From CAYPOY01 sp964412395 (GTDB lineage: Bacteria; Chloroflexota; Anaerolineae; B4-G1): a DNA stretch of 34,308 nucleotides. Position 1 is the first letter of the stretch; each line of letters begins with the position of its first letter. The position numbers and the translations under genes are program-made. Of the stretch, positions 24,701 through 31,410 are shown one piece after another. The notes under the pieces were generated by a model, which did not search any database, was not told the origin of the DNA, and saw only the letters and a list, made by a program, of their open reading frames with translations. The stretch spans positions 1-34,308 of the forward strand of contig CAYPOY010000009.1 of assembly GCA_964412395.1 (NCBI GenBank). Direction: 5' to 3'.

Positions 24701-27700
24701 GCAGGTTCCTGCCCAATTATAAATGCCCCACTCCCAGTCGTTGGTGGCCGCGAAACCGCCATCGTTCGCCTCAAAGTCCCAGGAGTAGAGTGTTCCTGGC
24801 ACGTACCCCGGTGCGTTGCACGCCGCTGCATCTACCGTCAGCGTAAAGTTCTCGGTGACATCCGCCGTCAGCGGGCCGACGTCGCGGCTGGCGGCGTTGT
24901 AGCCGTCCACCCAGGCGTCCACGTCAAAGGTGTAGGTGATGTCCTCGGGCAGGGTGATGCTGTAGTAGCCGGTCGCGGGATCGGTCCAGACCTCGTCGTA
25001 GGGAGACGGTGGGTTCACGGGGTCACCGCCAATGGCGACGTGTGCATACAGCGGCCAACCCGTGGTGACGTCGGTGACGGTGCCCGAGACAACGTACATA
25101 GCGGCTGACGTAAGCGCGATGTCCTGTGTGGTCGTCGTGCCAGACACGACCGACACACCGCTGATTTGGGCCATCTGGTAGCCGTAAGCGACGGCTGTGA
25201 CGGTGTAGGTGTCTGTAAGCAGCCCCATCCGATAGTAGCCATCTGCACCGCTGGTGGTGCTGCCGGTGTGGGTGGGCACAAGGCCCGTGGCCTGCACACT
25301 CGCGCTGGCGATGGGGTCGCTCGCTGGAGTGCCGCCGGACTCGTAGACGGTGCCGTCCAGGAAACCGGCGCCCTCCTGAGCCACGTTATAGATGACCAGG
25401 GCAAAGTCCTGGTCGGTGGCGTCGCCAAAATTGGGGATGCCATCACCGGCGATATTAAAGGCTGTGATCGTAACGTCTATCTGGCCGCTCGTGCCCGCCG
25501 GCAGGAAGACCGCCTCGTAGTTATTGTCGTCGTCGGCGGAGCCACCGGTGACACTCCACTGTCCGGAGAAGTGATTGCCCAGGTAGGTGTTGCCGCCCGC
25601 CGCGACTTCCAGGTTCAGGTCGTTGACCTCGGGGCTGGTGCCGACGGCGCCGGCCTCATCGGTGTAGGCCATGACAACGCGGACCGGTTTGCCGGGGTCA
25701 ACGACGTCGGCACTGAAGGTCCAGTTCTCGCCGGAGTTATCGAACACCTCGGTCTGATTGACCATGTATCGAGGGGTGTCGTCAAACCCCAGTGCCATAT
25801 TGGGCATCCCGTAGCCCTGGTCGTTGCTGGGGAGAGTATCGTTGGCGCTCACGCCGGTCAGGTAGGTGGGATGGGCGATCAGGTAGGCCTTCATCAGCGC
25901 CGGGCTGGGGGTTATGCCGTAGTGGGTTTGCAGCCAGTAGTAGTAGAGCGAGCTGACGCCTGCGACGGCCGGGGTCGAGTGGCTGGTGCCCGATGAGGCG
26001 GCGAAGATGGTCTGCCCGGAGGGGCGATATTGATCGCAAACGCCGGAGCCGTTGTACGAGGGGTGGGTGCTGGCCGTGCCCTGGATGTGCGTACCGGGGG
26101 CAATCACCTCGGGTTTGACGCGGTCGCCGGGGACCGGGCCACGGCTGGAGAAGCTGATCACGTCCATTGCATTATCAGCGCCGGTCGGACCAATGCCACA
26201 CCCATCTGTCCAGGGACCATCTTCATCGGAGGGGCGGTCGCTCTCAGAAGCGCCCACGGTAATCATGTTCTTGCCATTGCCGGGGGTACCCACGGTGCCA
26301 GCGCCAGGGCCAGCGTTCCCGGCGGCGAAGACGAAGATCAACTCCTGGTTACCTGGTTCCGTCAGGTCCGCGTCGCGGACGCCGACGTCAAACGCCTGCG
26401 AGGAGTCATCGTAGGTGCCGGCGCAGCTATCGCAACCCCATGAGTTGCTGGCGATCTGCGCACCGGCGTCCTGCACGTGCTTGATCAGGCCAGTGTCGGT
26501 ATTGCCGCAGGCACTCAGGTCAAAGCCGCCAGCGTCAAAAACACGCGTCCCGGCCAGGCGTGCAAACGGGCTGACGCCCAACCCGCGATTGAAGCCATCC
26601 GGATCCTGGTACGGGAAGCCGGTGGTGGTGTCGTAGCTGCCCACGATGCTCGTGTTGATGTGCCCGTGACCATCCGGGCCGCCGCCATCCGCCGCGGAGG
26701 TGCAATTCCCCACGTATTGCAGGCGGGTGGGGTTGGCGATGTTCCCAAACTCGTGCAGGGTGTAGTCGCCGGAGTTGACGGTGCCGTTGCCGATGCCGTC
26801 GTCGGTGATGTCCACGACGGGGTAGTCGCTGGGGTCGGTGCTAAAGCCATAGCCAGCAAGCCAGGCGAGGTAGCCGGGACCAGAGGGGCCGGTCTGGCCG
26901 ACGTCAAAATTCGCAGCGAGGATTTGGTCCTGCACCTCGTCCATCCGCTCGCGCTCAAAGTACTCGCCGATCCAGAAAACGTCTGGCTGCGCGGCGATGG
27001 TCGCCAGGTCCCCCGCGCGCACCCTGGCCACGACGTTCTGGTAGTCGAGGACGGGCGTCCAGGGGGAAAGTTGCTTACGCAGCAATTCTGCGATCAACTG
27101 TTCCGTGGCACCCTTTCCAGCGTGGTTGTACATTTGGATGGTGACCTTAACGACTTCTTCCGGGTCGTAGGTGCCGGTCAGGCGCTTGTTCAGCGAGGCC
27201 CCCAACTTGAAGTAGGTCTGGTACGGGGCGCTGAACTGCAAAAAGTCCTTCGCGCGGGCCAAGTCACCCAGGCGCGCGCGGGCAGCATCATCCGCCCACA
27301 CCAGGTAGCCGTAGTTGGCGATGTAGTGAATCGGTGTGGCACCGGCTTCTTTGACGGCTTGCAGCCACGTATCCTTGATGGGGCCGACGAACTGGATGAG
27401 ATGCAACGCCGGGCCGCCCGGTCGCGTGACTCGGAAGGGCTCTGGAATGGCATCGAAGGTATCGGTTTGGGTGTTAAAGGGGTAGGCGTCGAGCAGGATG
27501 TTGTCCATATCCGTTGCCACCTGGATTCTACTGCGTATGGCGCTGGAGAGTTGACTCAATGTGGCTGCGGATACCTTGTACAAGGCAAAGGCACCGTAGT
27601 CATGCCACAGGGTAATGCCCTCTTGCGAGGCATCCAGCACGCCCGGCTGCGCAATCACCTTATAAAAGGCCGCAGGTTGCACTGCCGCAACGGTTGGGGG

Positions 27701-27904
27701 GGGGCGATTGTCTGCTGGCAGGTTAGAGGGCTGCCCGGCAGCCAGTGGTTGTGCCCATGCCGGGAGCACACTCGCTGCCTGGTCCTCCGGCACTGGCGGT
27801 GACGAGCCAGGGGCTGGGGCTGCGCCAACGCTCGTCGTGAAAGGTGCGAGCAGCATCGTGAGCGTCAGTACCAAACCGGTGAGTCTGACAATGGTCGTTT
27901 TCAT
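18752..27904 (-). CDS. Giant secreted modular S8 serine protease
   Basis: A 3050-residue protein. The ATG at 27904 has AAAGGAG 7 nt upstream. A Sec signal peptide (about 1-28, ending VGA) and a propeptide (about 75-330) precede the S8 domain: Asp368 (ITDDGIG), His413 (DGHGHI), oxyanion Asn530 (AAGNAGP) and Ser641 (SSGTSHSTP). Downstream come carboxypeptidase-regulatory-like repeats (about 845-1015, 1200-1285, 1687-1775), a jelly-roll domain (1038-1191), a YVTN/propeller-like repeat region (1390-1580), Kelch-type repeats (1875-2168), a motif WL-EDPISGT twice (about 1620 and 2177), and PKD-like repeats to the end (2381-3040). The tail is YVYLPVVLRNY. It is probably an extracellular protease with adhesive or substrate-binding modules. 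The function of the individual modules is inferred from fold type only. Confidence 0.9.
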   Translation of the reverse strand: MKTTIVRLTGLVLTLTMLLAPFTTSVGAAPAPGSSPPVPEDQAASVLPAWAQPLAAGQPSNLPADNRPPPTVAAVQPAAFYKVIAQPGVLDASQEGITLWHDYGAFALYKVSAATLSQLSSAIRSRIQVATDMDNILLDAYPFNTQTDTFDAIPEPFRVTRPGGPALHLIQFVGPIKDTWLQAVKEAGATPIHYIANYGYLVWADDAARARLGDLARAKDFLQFSAPYQTYFKLGASLNKRLTGTYDPEEVVKVTIQMYNHAGKGATEQLIAELLRKQLSPWTPVLDYQNVVARVRAGDLATIAAQPDVFWIGEYFERERMDEVQDQILAANFDVGQTGPSGPGYLAWLAGYGFSTDPSDYPVVDITDDGIGNGTVNSGDYTLHEFGNIANPTRLQYVGNCTSAADGGGPDGHGHINTSIVGSYDTTTGFPYQDPDGFNRGLGVSPFARLAGTRVFDAGGFDLSACGNTDTGLIKHVQDAGAQIASNSWGCDSCAGTYDDSSQAFDVGVRDADLTEPGNQELIFVFAAGNAGPGAGTVGTPGNGKNMITVGASESDRPSDEDGPWTDGCGIGPTGADNAMDVISFSSRGPVPGDRVKPEVIAPGTHIQGTASTHPSYNGSGVCDQYRPSGQTIFAASSGTSHSTPAVAGVSSLYYYWLQTHYGITPSPALMKAYLIAHPTYLTGVSANDTLPSNDQGYGMPNMALGFDDTPRYMVNQTEVFDNSGENWTFSADVVDPGKPVRVVMAYTDEAGAVGTSPEVNDLNLEVAAGGNTYLGNHFSGQWSVTGGSADDDNNYEAVFLPAGTSGQIDVTITAFNIAGDGIPNFGDATDQDFALVIYNVAQEGAGFLDGTVYESGGTPASDPIASASVQATGLVPTHTGSTTSGADGYYRMGLLTDTYTVTAVAYGYQMAQISGVSVVSGTTTTQDIALTSAAMYVVSGTVTDVTTGWPLYAHVAIGGDPVNPPSPYDEVWTDPATGYYSITLPEDITYTFDVDAWVDGYNAASRDVGPLTADVTENFTLTVDAAACNAPGYVPGTLYSWDFEANDGGFAATNDWEWGIYNWAGTCGTSYPPAAPHSGTHMWGTVLTDCYHNLGDTSILSFTVDLSSVGSATLSWWDWYDVYETFDHGEVYVNGDLVYDRATSYVIPTAWEQHSVDLGPYVGGVATIEFRMYATAVVERAGWYIDDVEIPSGCNPQPGGLVVGNTYEESTSDPLAGAEVANEDGFLATSEATPDDTSVDDGFYTVFSPHGSKTFTATMTGYQADVVTVTVVQSDTVVQDFYLPAPHIEVAPMSLSYTLELGQQFTQMPGLVISNTGSGALDFEFQEQGGGFEPMRMVSIPASDGNFPRSEEAPSIGQAPVYKEKREQTESMAAVNPGLLGLLQSGVPAYGVDLLGNQFVHFTLDDATNLTNIAAATQDFYAGDFIGGDFSTLYAIDNATQMLYAIDTTTGAMTAIGSSTPQSGHTWTGMAGDPITGVMYAISTDGTDNTLYTLDLATGTPTVVGTDSSGVVIIDIAINAAGEMYAVDIGGDQLVSIDKATGAATPIGSLGFDASYAQDMDFDEETDILYLAAYNNTSSSAELRIADVDTGATTLVSTIGDGVSVELDAFGIATAISDVPWLSEDPISGTIPSSGTVDIDIGWWANVPEVDQPGIYYANLRIKNNDPTNPNPTLPVTMTVTTPASYGRLEGTVTSLGHCDANPVLLEDAEVLIENGASVTLTTGVSGTYSHWLGAGTYTVTVSATEHQTDTAVVFVTAQATTTQDFNLRWLRPCVDVAPAGISATLNVGVSTTLPMSITNSGAVSTSFELLESDRGFQPVLAFGALDRSQGRNEIVPIQRLPNAVLAKSGIPDGKPVLGPAASNVAPEDIGTAWETMASLPSARVFNAVVAHGNYVYVLGGTSDAGGGTPTDTVYRYNTGTDTWDTMTSMPGALDSIDGIAINGKIYIPGDATTADAYVYDVAGDSWTTIAANGGYTARSQYQVVAIGTDVYVLGGIIASASASTTEVWILDTTTGTWSAGVPMQSSRTSFSAAAIGGNIYVAGGVAFPGFTPDMTSEVFDGASWSYIAGVPDGGGAYTRWSYNADGHGADGLWLGAGRRDAAWNVLNHAGYYDPDTNAWTDSPTIPTLSQGRVYMEGDVAEDGYFYVIGGRDSAGSVIYDTNERLMVGYAGGGDVPWLYEDPISGTVPADTGFQLVDVTLDAAYVGQPGVYYATLIVNTDDAVSPTINIPVTMTVVTAANWEKEVYVNGVPTDTSPITVIPSDTVQIVDRVWVTHTGNVTFTLVETWTESLELTGTVDFTAGGVTSGTNWLTWGATGVTSNTWHVLTKTFHVTGTTWLFDYITETLWVEGTDPQPDARVLIFQHGGVCRPVSIDDLQSDSPVTVGETLHFTATVSGETPITYTWDFGGPGSGSGTDGATPVYTYTVAGTYTATLDVENGCPSTDTYSIQVTVSSPPCVEVTGVDLTLLTVGTIYTDTNVQFSADIAPDNADKPYTYTIDYGEGAGPSAPALSSTDPLTSPLDHTFATTGTYTVEIAVWNCDMTVPETDTVQVVVSEKLAPCVEVTNVDLSLVTVGTIYTDTNVQFSADIAPDNADKPYTYTIDYGEGAGPSAPALSSTDPLTSPLDHTFATTGSHTVEIAAWNCAMTEAQAMTDTAEVEVTEYGVCVDLTGITIAGATSGMPGTYTFTTTYQPLNATSLIAYLWDNSDTTSTTVRSLDAGTHTLVVTATNCTTALVTDTHVIAITEPDITVSPPTPTDPVNPDETFTRTLTIGNAGTADLTWSLTETVAADWLSETPTSGTLSPAFSEDVTLTFDSTGLTAGDYTIALRITSNDPDEPQVDVPVTLTVVCTQVTGVDLSLVTVGTIYTDTNVQFSADIAPDDFTPNYTYTVDYDDGTPPVTGSSDADPLTSPLDHIFTTTGSHAVEIAAWNCDMTGAQAMTNTVDVEVTEYGVCVDLTGITIAGAISGMPGTYTFTTTYQPLNATSLIAYLWDNSDTTSTTVRSLDAGTHTLVVTATNCTTALVTDTHTIVIEAEMHYVYLPVVLRNY
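18815..19063 (-). repeat. Near-identical internal duplication, copy A1
   Basis: This stretch repeats at 19679-19927 (offset 864 nt, exactly 288 codons). I see only two substitutions in 249 bp: ATG/GTG in CTGATGGCC and GTA/ATA in GCCGTACT. It encodes a PKD-like unit containing TSLIAYLWDNSDTTSTTVRS. The identity at third positions points to a recent duplication or gene conversion. Confidence 0.9.
19679..19927 (-). repeat. Near-identical internal duplication, copy A2
   Basis: This is the partner of 18815-19063. The two copies are separated by a segment that carries another VDLSLVTVGTIYTDTNVQF unit, so the duplicated block is larger than the near-identical core. Confidence 0.9.
19981..20179 (-). 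repeat. Near-identical internal duplication, copy B1
   Basis: It is matched by 20293-20491 at an offset of 312 nt (104 codons). From about 20017 to 20179 I see no difference between the copies. It encodes SADIAPDNADKPYTYTIDYG and the following PKD-like strands. Confidence 0.9.
20293..20491 (-). repeat. Near-identical internal duplication, copy B2
   Basis: This is the partner of 19981-20179. Only three differences are seen, all near the downstream (C-terminal) end of the coding unit. Confidence 0.9.
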
Positions 27905-28027
27905 TGATCTACTCCTTTATGCAGTGATTCGAGCCTTAGGCGTGAATTCAATCGCCAAGCGAGCGCACCAGTGGGTCGTTGTTCCGGGGCATGGGCGGTT
28001 CGCTGGACCTGGTGGGAACTTTTTACC

Positions 28028-28056
28028 TTTATACTACATATTGAGACCAGTGTCAA
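28028..28056 (-). promoter_or_regulatory. Promoter of the 3050-residue protease gene
   Basis: Read on the minus strand, TTGACA (complement of 28051-28056) and TATAAA (complement of 28028-28033) are 17 nt apart. The start falls near 28021, leaving a leader of about 115 nt. Confidence 0.82.
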
Positions 28057-28103
28057 GTGGAACGCGAACCGGTGCAGGGCTTTCTTATTGCCCGTCTTTG
28101 TGG

Positions 28104-28109
28104 TAGAAT
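28104..28109 (+). promoter_or_regulatory. Extended -10 element, possible leaderless start
   Basis: TGGTAGAAT holds a -10 hexamer TAGAAT only 8 nt before the ATG at 28118. Transcription would start at or within a few nucleotides of the start codon. No good -35 box is seen at the usual distance. Confidence 0.45.
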
Positions 28110-28117
28110 ATTCATTG

Positions 28118-29113
28118 ATGAGCACGAGAACGCAAAAGGAAGCGGCTGGCCCGCTGGGAGTGATCGGCTGCCTGACGGCCGGGTTCGAGGTGATCGGTCG
28201 ACATTTGTGGTTGACTGCATTACCGGTGCTGCTCGACCTGCTTCTGTGGCTGGGGCCACGACTTTCTGTAGCCCCGGTGTTGCGGCAGCTTTTCGCTCTC
28301 CTGATGGCGCAACCTGTGCTTGATCCGACGACGGCCCGCCAGGTTGCGCAGGCAGCCCAATTGCTGGAACAGTTTGGCAAGCGGTTCAATCTGCTTTCAC
28401 TCCTCAGCATGCTGCCACTGCTCGACGTGCCTACCCTGCTGTCCCGGCACGCGCCAGGGACGGTAGCGCCGCTGGGCTCACCCGGCGTGCTTTCGGTCAC
28501 GAGCGTACTGGCGCTGATGGCCTGGGTGGCTGGGCTTGTTCTCGCCGGCCTGGCATTGGGATCTCTGTACCTGGACGGCCTGGCCCACTGGGTCCGTGCC
28601 GAGAATTCCCATACTCCCACATCCCCACACTTCCCTGGAGTGGGGGAACTCATCCGCGTCTTCCTGTTTGCCGCTGGCCTGCTGATGGTCGGGATCATGC
28701 TCGTCCCGCTCTGGACGCTGTTGGTCGGGGCGGTCCTGGCGATTGCACCGCCATTGGGCCTCCTGGTCTGGTCACTCGGCATCGGGTTGGGCAGCTACAT
28801 CGCCCTGCATTTGCTGTTTGTCGTCCCCGGTATCCTGCTCGGCGGGCGTGGGTTGCTGCAGGCCATTTTGGAGAGTATCTTGCTGATTCATACGCAATTT
28901 CCCTCTGTGGTGGGGCTGATCCTGCTCGTGGTGGTGATTTATGAAGGGTTGGGGTTTGTCTGGTCGCTCCCATCCGGCGACTCCTGGTCGCTGGTGGTTG
29001 GCATCCTGGGCAACGGCTGCATCGCCACAGGGTTGATGGCGGCTATCTTTGTCTTCTACCAGGAACGCATCGGGCAACTGATTGAGATGCGCCAGGCGCC
29101 GGCAAAGACTTGA
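28118..29113 (+). CDS. Multipass membrane protein of unknown function
   Basis: A 331-residue protein with about six hydrophobic segments (roughly 30-55, 125-155, 180-210, 210-240, 255-285, 295-315). No enzyme or transporter motif is recognised. The start MSTRTQKEA at 28118 is preferred to an in-frame ATG 147 nt earlier, because that extension would cross the divergent protease promoter. No ribosome-binding site precedes it and a TAGAAT lies 8 nt upstream, so a leaderless message is plausible. In a cytoplasmic or extracellular loop the sequence SHTPTSPHF is encoded by a short repeat-like tract (28607-28635). It ends 11 nt before gyrB and is likely cotranscribed with it. Confidence 0.75.
   Translation: MSTRTQKEAAGPLGVIGCLTAGFEVIGRHLWLTALPVLLDLLLWLGPRLSVAPVLRQLFALLMAQPVLDPTTARQVAQAAQLLEQFGKRFNLLSLLSMLPLLDVPTLLSRHAPGTVAPLGSPGVLSVTSVLALMAWVAGLVLAGLALGSLYLDGLAHWVRAENSHTPTSPHFPGVGELIRVFLFAAGLLMVGIMLVPLWTLLVGAVLAIAPPLGLLVWSLGIGLGSYIALHLLFVVPGILLGGRGLLQAILESILLIHTQFPSVVGLILLVVVIYEGLGFVWSLPSGDSWSLVVGILGNGCIATGLMAAIFVFYQERIGQLIEMRQAPAKT
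28607..28635. repeat. Short TCCCAYA-type tract inside the membrane-protein gene
   Basis: Units TCCCATAC, TCCCACA, TCCCCACAC and TTCCC follow in 7-9 nt steps. They are read in frame as part of a hydrophilic loop between membrane segments. Confidence 0.5.
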
Positions 29114-29124
29114 GTGGAGTAGAA

Positions 29125-31062
29125 ATGGCAAGGAGAGAAGAACGGGCGGTCAGTCAGGTTGGTGGTTACGAGGCCGCGGACGTGCAGGTGCTGGAGGGAC
29201 TGGAGGCAGTTCGTCGTCGGCCTGGGATGTACGTCGGCGGCACGGACGTTAAGGCGCTACATCACCTCGTGTACGAGGTGGTGGACAACGCGATTGACGA
29301 AGCGCTGGCCGGGGCTTGTGACAGGATCGAGATCACCATTCACCCAGACTCGAGTGTGACAGTGACGGACAACGGGCGGGGCATCCCCACCGCTCCGCAT
29401 CCTGAGAAGAAGATTTCCGCACTGCAGTTGGTTCTGAGCACACTCCACGCCGGGGCCAAGTTCGGCGGCGCTGGCTACAAGGTCTCCGGCGGCCTGCACG
29501 GGGTGGGCGTGTCGGCGGTCAACGCCCTTTCTGAGCGGATGGAGGTCGTGGTGGACGACCCCCGCGACGGGCGGCGTCATCGCCAGCGGTACGAGCGGGG
29601 TGTGCCGGTCACGCCGGTCGAGGAAATCGGCAAGGCCAAAGGACAGGGCACCCAGGTCACGTTCCGCTTCGATCCCACCATCTTCAAAGGCGTGGACTTT
29701 CGCTTCGAGACGCTGGCCCAGCGCATGCGGGAGATGGCGTTCGTCACCCGGGGCGTCACCATCCGGCTGGTAGACGAGCGGGCCAAGCCCTTCCCCTGCC
29801 AGACGACGTTCTACTTCGAGGGAGGCCTCGAATCGTTCGTGCGCTATCTCAACCGCAACCGGGAGGTGCTGCACGACGTGGTGCATGCCGAACAGCAGGT
29901 AAACGGCGTGGGCATCGAGGTGGCGCTGCAGTATACCGATGCCTACGCCGAATCGGTGTACGCCTTCGCCAACACCATCCACACTGTAGATGGCGGTACG
30001 CACCTGACCGGGCTGCGCTCCGGCCTTACTCGCACGATCAATGACTATGCCCGCAAGGCCGGTTTGCTCAAGGAGAAGGACCCCAACTTCTCCGGCGACG
30101 ACGTGCGTGAGGGGCTGACCGCCATTGTCAGCGTCAAGCACCCCGACCCCCAGTTCGAAAGCCAGACCAAAGTGAAGTTGATGAACGCCGAGGTCAAGGG
30201 GCTGGTGGAGTCGGTGGTGACGACGGCGCTGGGGGAGTTCCTGGAACGGGATTCACGGGCAGCGCGCAGCATCGTCAAGAAGTGTCTTACCTCTTCCCGT
30301 GCGCGGGCGGCGGCGCGCAAGGCGCGCGACCTGGTGATTCGCAAGAGCGCGCTGGAGAGCCTGACTTTGCCCGGCAAACTGGCCGATTGCTCCGAACGGG
30401 ATTCCAATAAGACAGAGGTGTTCATCGTGGAGGGGGATAGCGCCGGCGGCAGTGCCAAACAGGGCCGCGATCGCCACTTTCAGGCCATCCTCCCGTTGCG
30501 GGGTAAGATCCTCAACACCGAGCGGGCACGGCTGAACAGGATTCTGAGCAACAGGGAGGTGCAGGCACTCATATCGGCCCTGGGGTGCGGCATCGGCGAT
30601 CAGTTTGACCTGGGCAACCTGCGCTATAACCGTATCGTGATTATGACCGACGCTGACGTAGACGGGGCCCATATCCGCACGCTGCTCCTGACCTTCTTCT
30701 TCCGCTACATGCAGCCACTCGTCGAGGAAGGACACCTGTTCATCGCCCAGCCGCCGCTTTACCGTATCAGTGCTGGCAAGAAAGTGCGCTATGTATACAC
30801 TGAAGCAGAAAAGGACGCGATTTTCGAGGAACTGAAAGGCCAGAAGGTCAACCTTCAACGCTACAAAGGCCTGGGCGAGATGAACCCGGAACAGCTCTGG
30901 GAGACGACGATGAACCCGGAGAAGCGCACCCTTCTGCAGGTGACCATCGAGGATGCAGCGGTGGCTGACCGCACCTTCGATATGCTGATGGGTAAGAGTG
31001 TCCCCCCCCGCCGTCGTTTCATCCAGACGCACGCCAAAGAGGTACGCAACCTGGACGTGTGA
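29125..31062 (+). CDS. gyrB: DNA gyrase subunit B
   Basis: This is the ATPase subunit of the type IIA topoisomerase that supercoils DNA in the cytoplasm. The 645-residue length is normal. The GHKL ATPase motifs are EVVDNAIDEALAG, DNGRGIP and GGLHGVGVSAVNALS. The transducer has QTKVKL. The TOPRIM domain has EGDSAGGSAKQGRDR and DADVDGAHIRTLLLTFFFR. The C-terminal end carries YKGLGEMNPEQLWETTM, which favours GyrB over ParE. The ATG at 29125 has TGGAG 5 nt upstream; an earlier in-frame GTG at 29110 is less likely. It follows the membrane-protein gene at 11 nt, and gyrA is not in the window. Confidence 0.96.
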   Translation: MARREERAVSQVGGYEAADVQVLEGLEAVRRRPGMYVGGTDVKALHHLVYEVVDNAIDEALAGACDRIEITIHPDSSVTVTDNGRGIPTAPHPEKKISALQLVLSTLHAGAKFGGAGYKVSGGLHGVGVSAVNALSERMEVVVDDPRDGRRHRQRYERGVPVTPVEEIGKAKGQGTQVTFRFDPTIFKGVDFRFETLAQRMREMAFVTRGVTIRLVDERAKPFPCQTTFYFEGGLESFVRYLNRNREVLHDVVHAEQQVNGVGIEVALQYTDAYAESVYAFANTIHTVDGGTHLTGLRSGLTRTINDYARKAGLLKEKDPNFSGDDVREGLTAIVSVKHPDPQFESQTKVKLMNAEVKGLVESVVTTALGEFLERDSRAARSIVKKCLTSSRARAAARKARDLVIRKSALESLTLPGKLADCSERDSNKTEVFIVEGDSAGGSAKQGRDRHFQAILPLRGKILNTERARLNRILSNREVQALISALGCGIGDQFDLGNLRYNRIVIMTDADVDGAHIRTLLLTFFFRYMQPLVEEGHLFIAQPPLYRISAGKKVRYVYTEAEKDAIFEELKGQKVNLQRYKGLGEMNPEQLWETTMNPEKRTLLQVTIEDAAVADRTFDMLMGKSVPPRRRFIQTHAKEVRNLDV

Positions 31063-31157
31063 GGCTCGTTCTCGGTGCAAAATGCTCAAAGCCCATCCTA
31101 CCCCAGCGACCGCTGATGGGCGAAGGTCTCCCGACCAAGCCCTTTACGCCTCGGTCA

Positions 31158-31223
31158 GAGACCTTCGGCGAACGAGGACGAGACCTTCGGCGAACGAGGA
31201 CGAGACCTTCGGCGAACAAGGAC
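31158..31223. repeat. Three tandem 22-bp repeats
   Basis: Units at 31158-31179, 31180-31201 and 31202-31223 share GAGACCTTCGGCGAAC then RAGGAC; the third has one substitution. An inverted partial copy, GCGAAGGTCTC, lies about 40 nt upstream. It is in the gyrB-amrS spacer and 22 bp is not a multiple of 3, so coding is unlikely. Confidence 0.9.
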
Positions 31224-31254
31224 GTGGCCTTGGCAGAGCTTCACTGGGTAGTTA

Positions 31255-31410
31255 GTTTTCGGTACAAAACGCTCTAAGCCCCCGTCTCGGGGGCGTCCCA
31301 TGCGACGAGCGGGTGCCGTTTTCGGTACAAAACGCGCTGTATTCTTGCCCGCGACGCCCCCGGGGACGGGGGCTGGGAGCACTGGAAAACTGTTTTGCAC
31401 CGCGAACTAG
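31255..31410. repeat. GTTTTCGGTACAAAACGC repeats with G/C hairpins
   Basis: Two copies of GTTTTCGGTACAAAACGC begin at 31255 and 31318 (63 bp apart). Each is followed by a GCCCCCG/CGGGGGC hairpin (31278-31294 and 31356-31373). A diverged copy, GTTCTCGGTGCAAAATGC, is at 31068-31085 after gyrB, and an inverted copy is at 31390-31407. The motif itself contains GTTTT/AAAAC. The set lies between gyrB and amrS and may include the convergent terminators. Confidence 0.8.
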
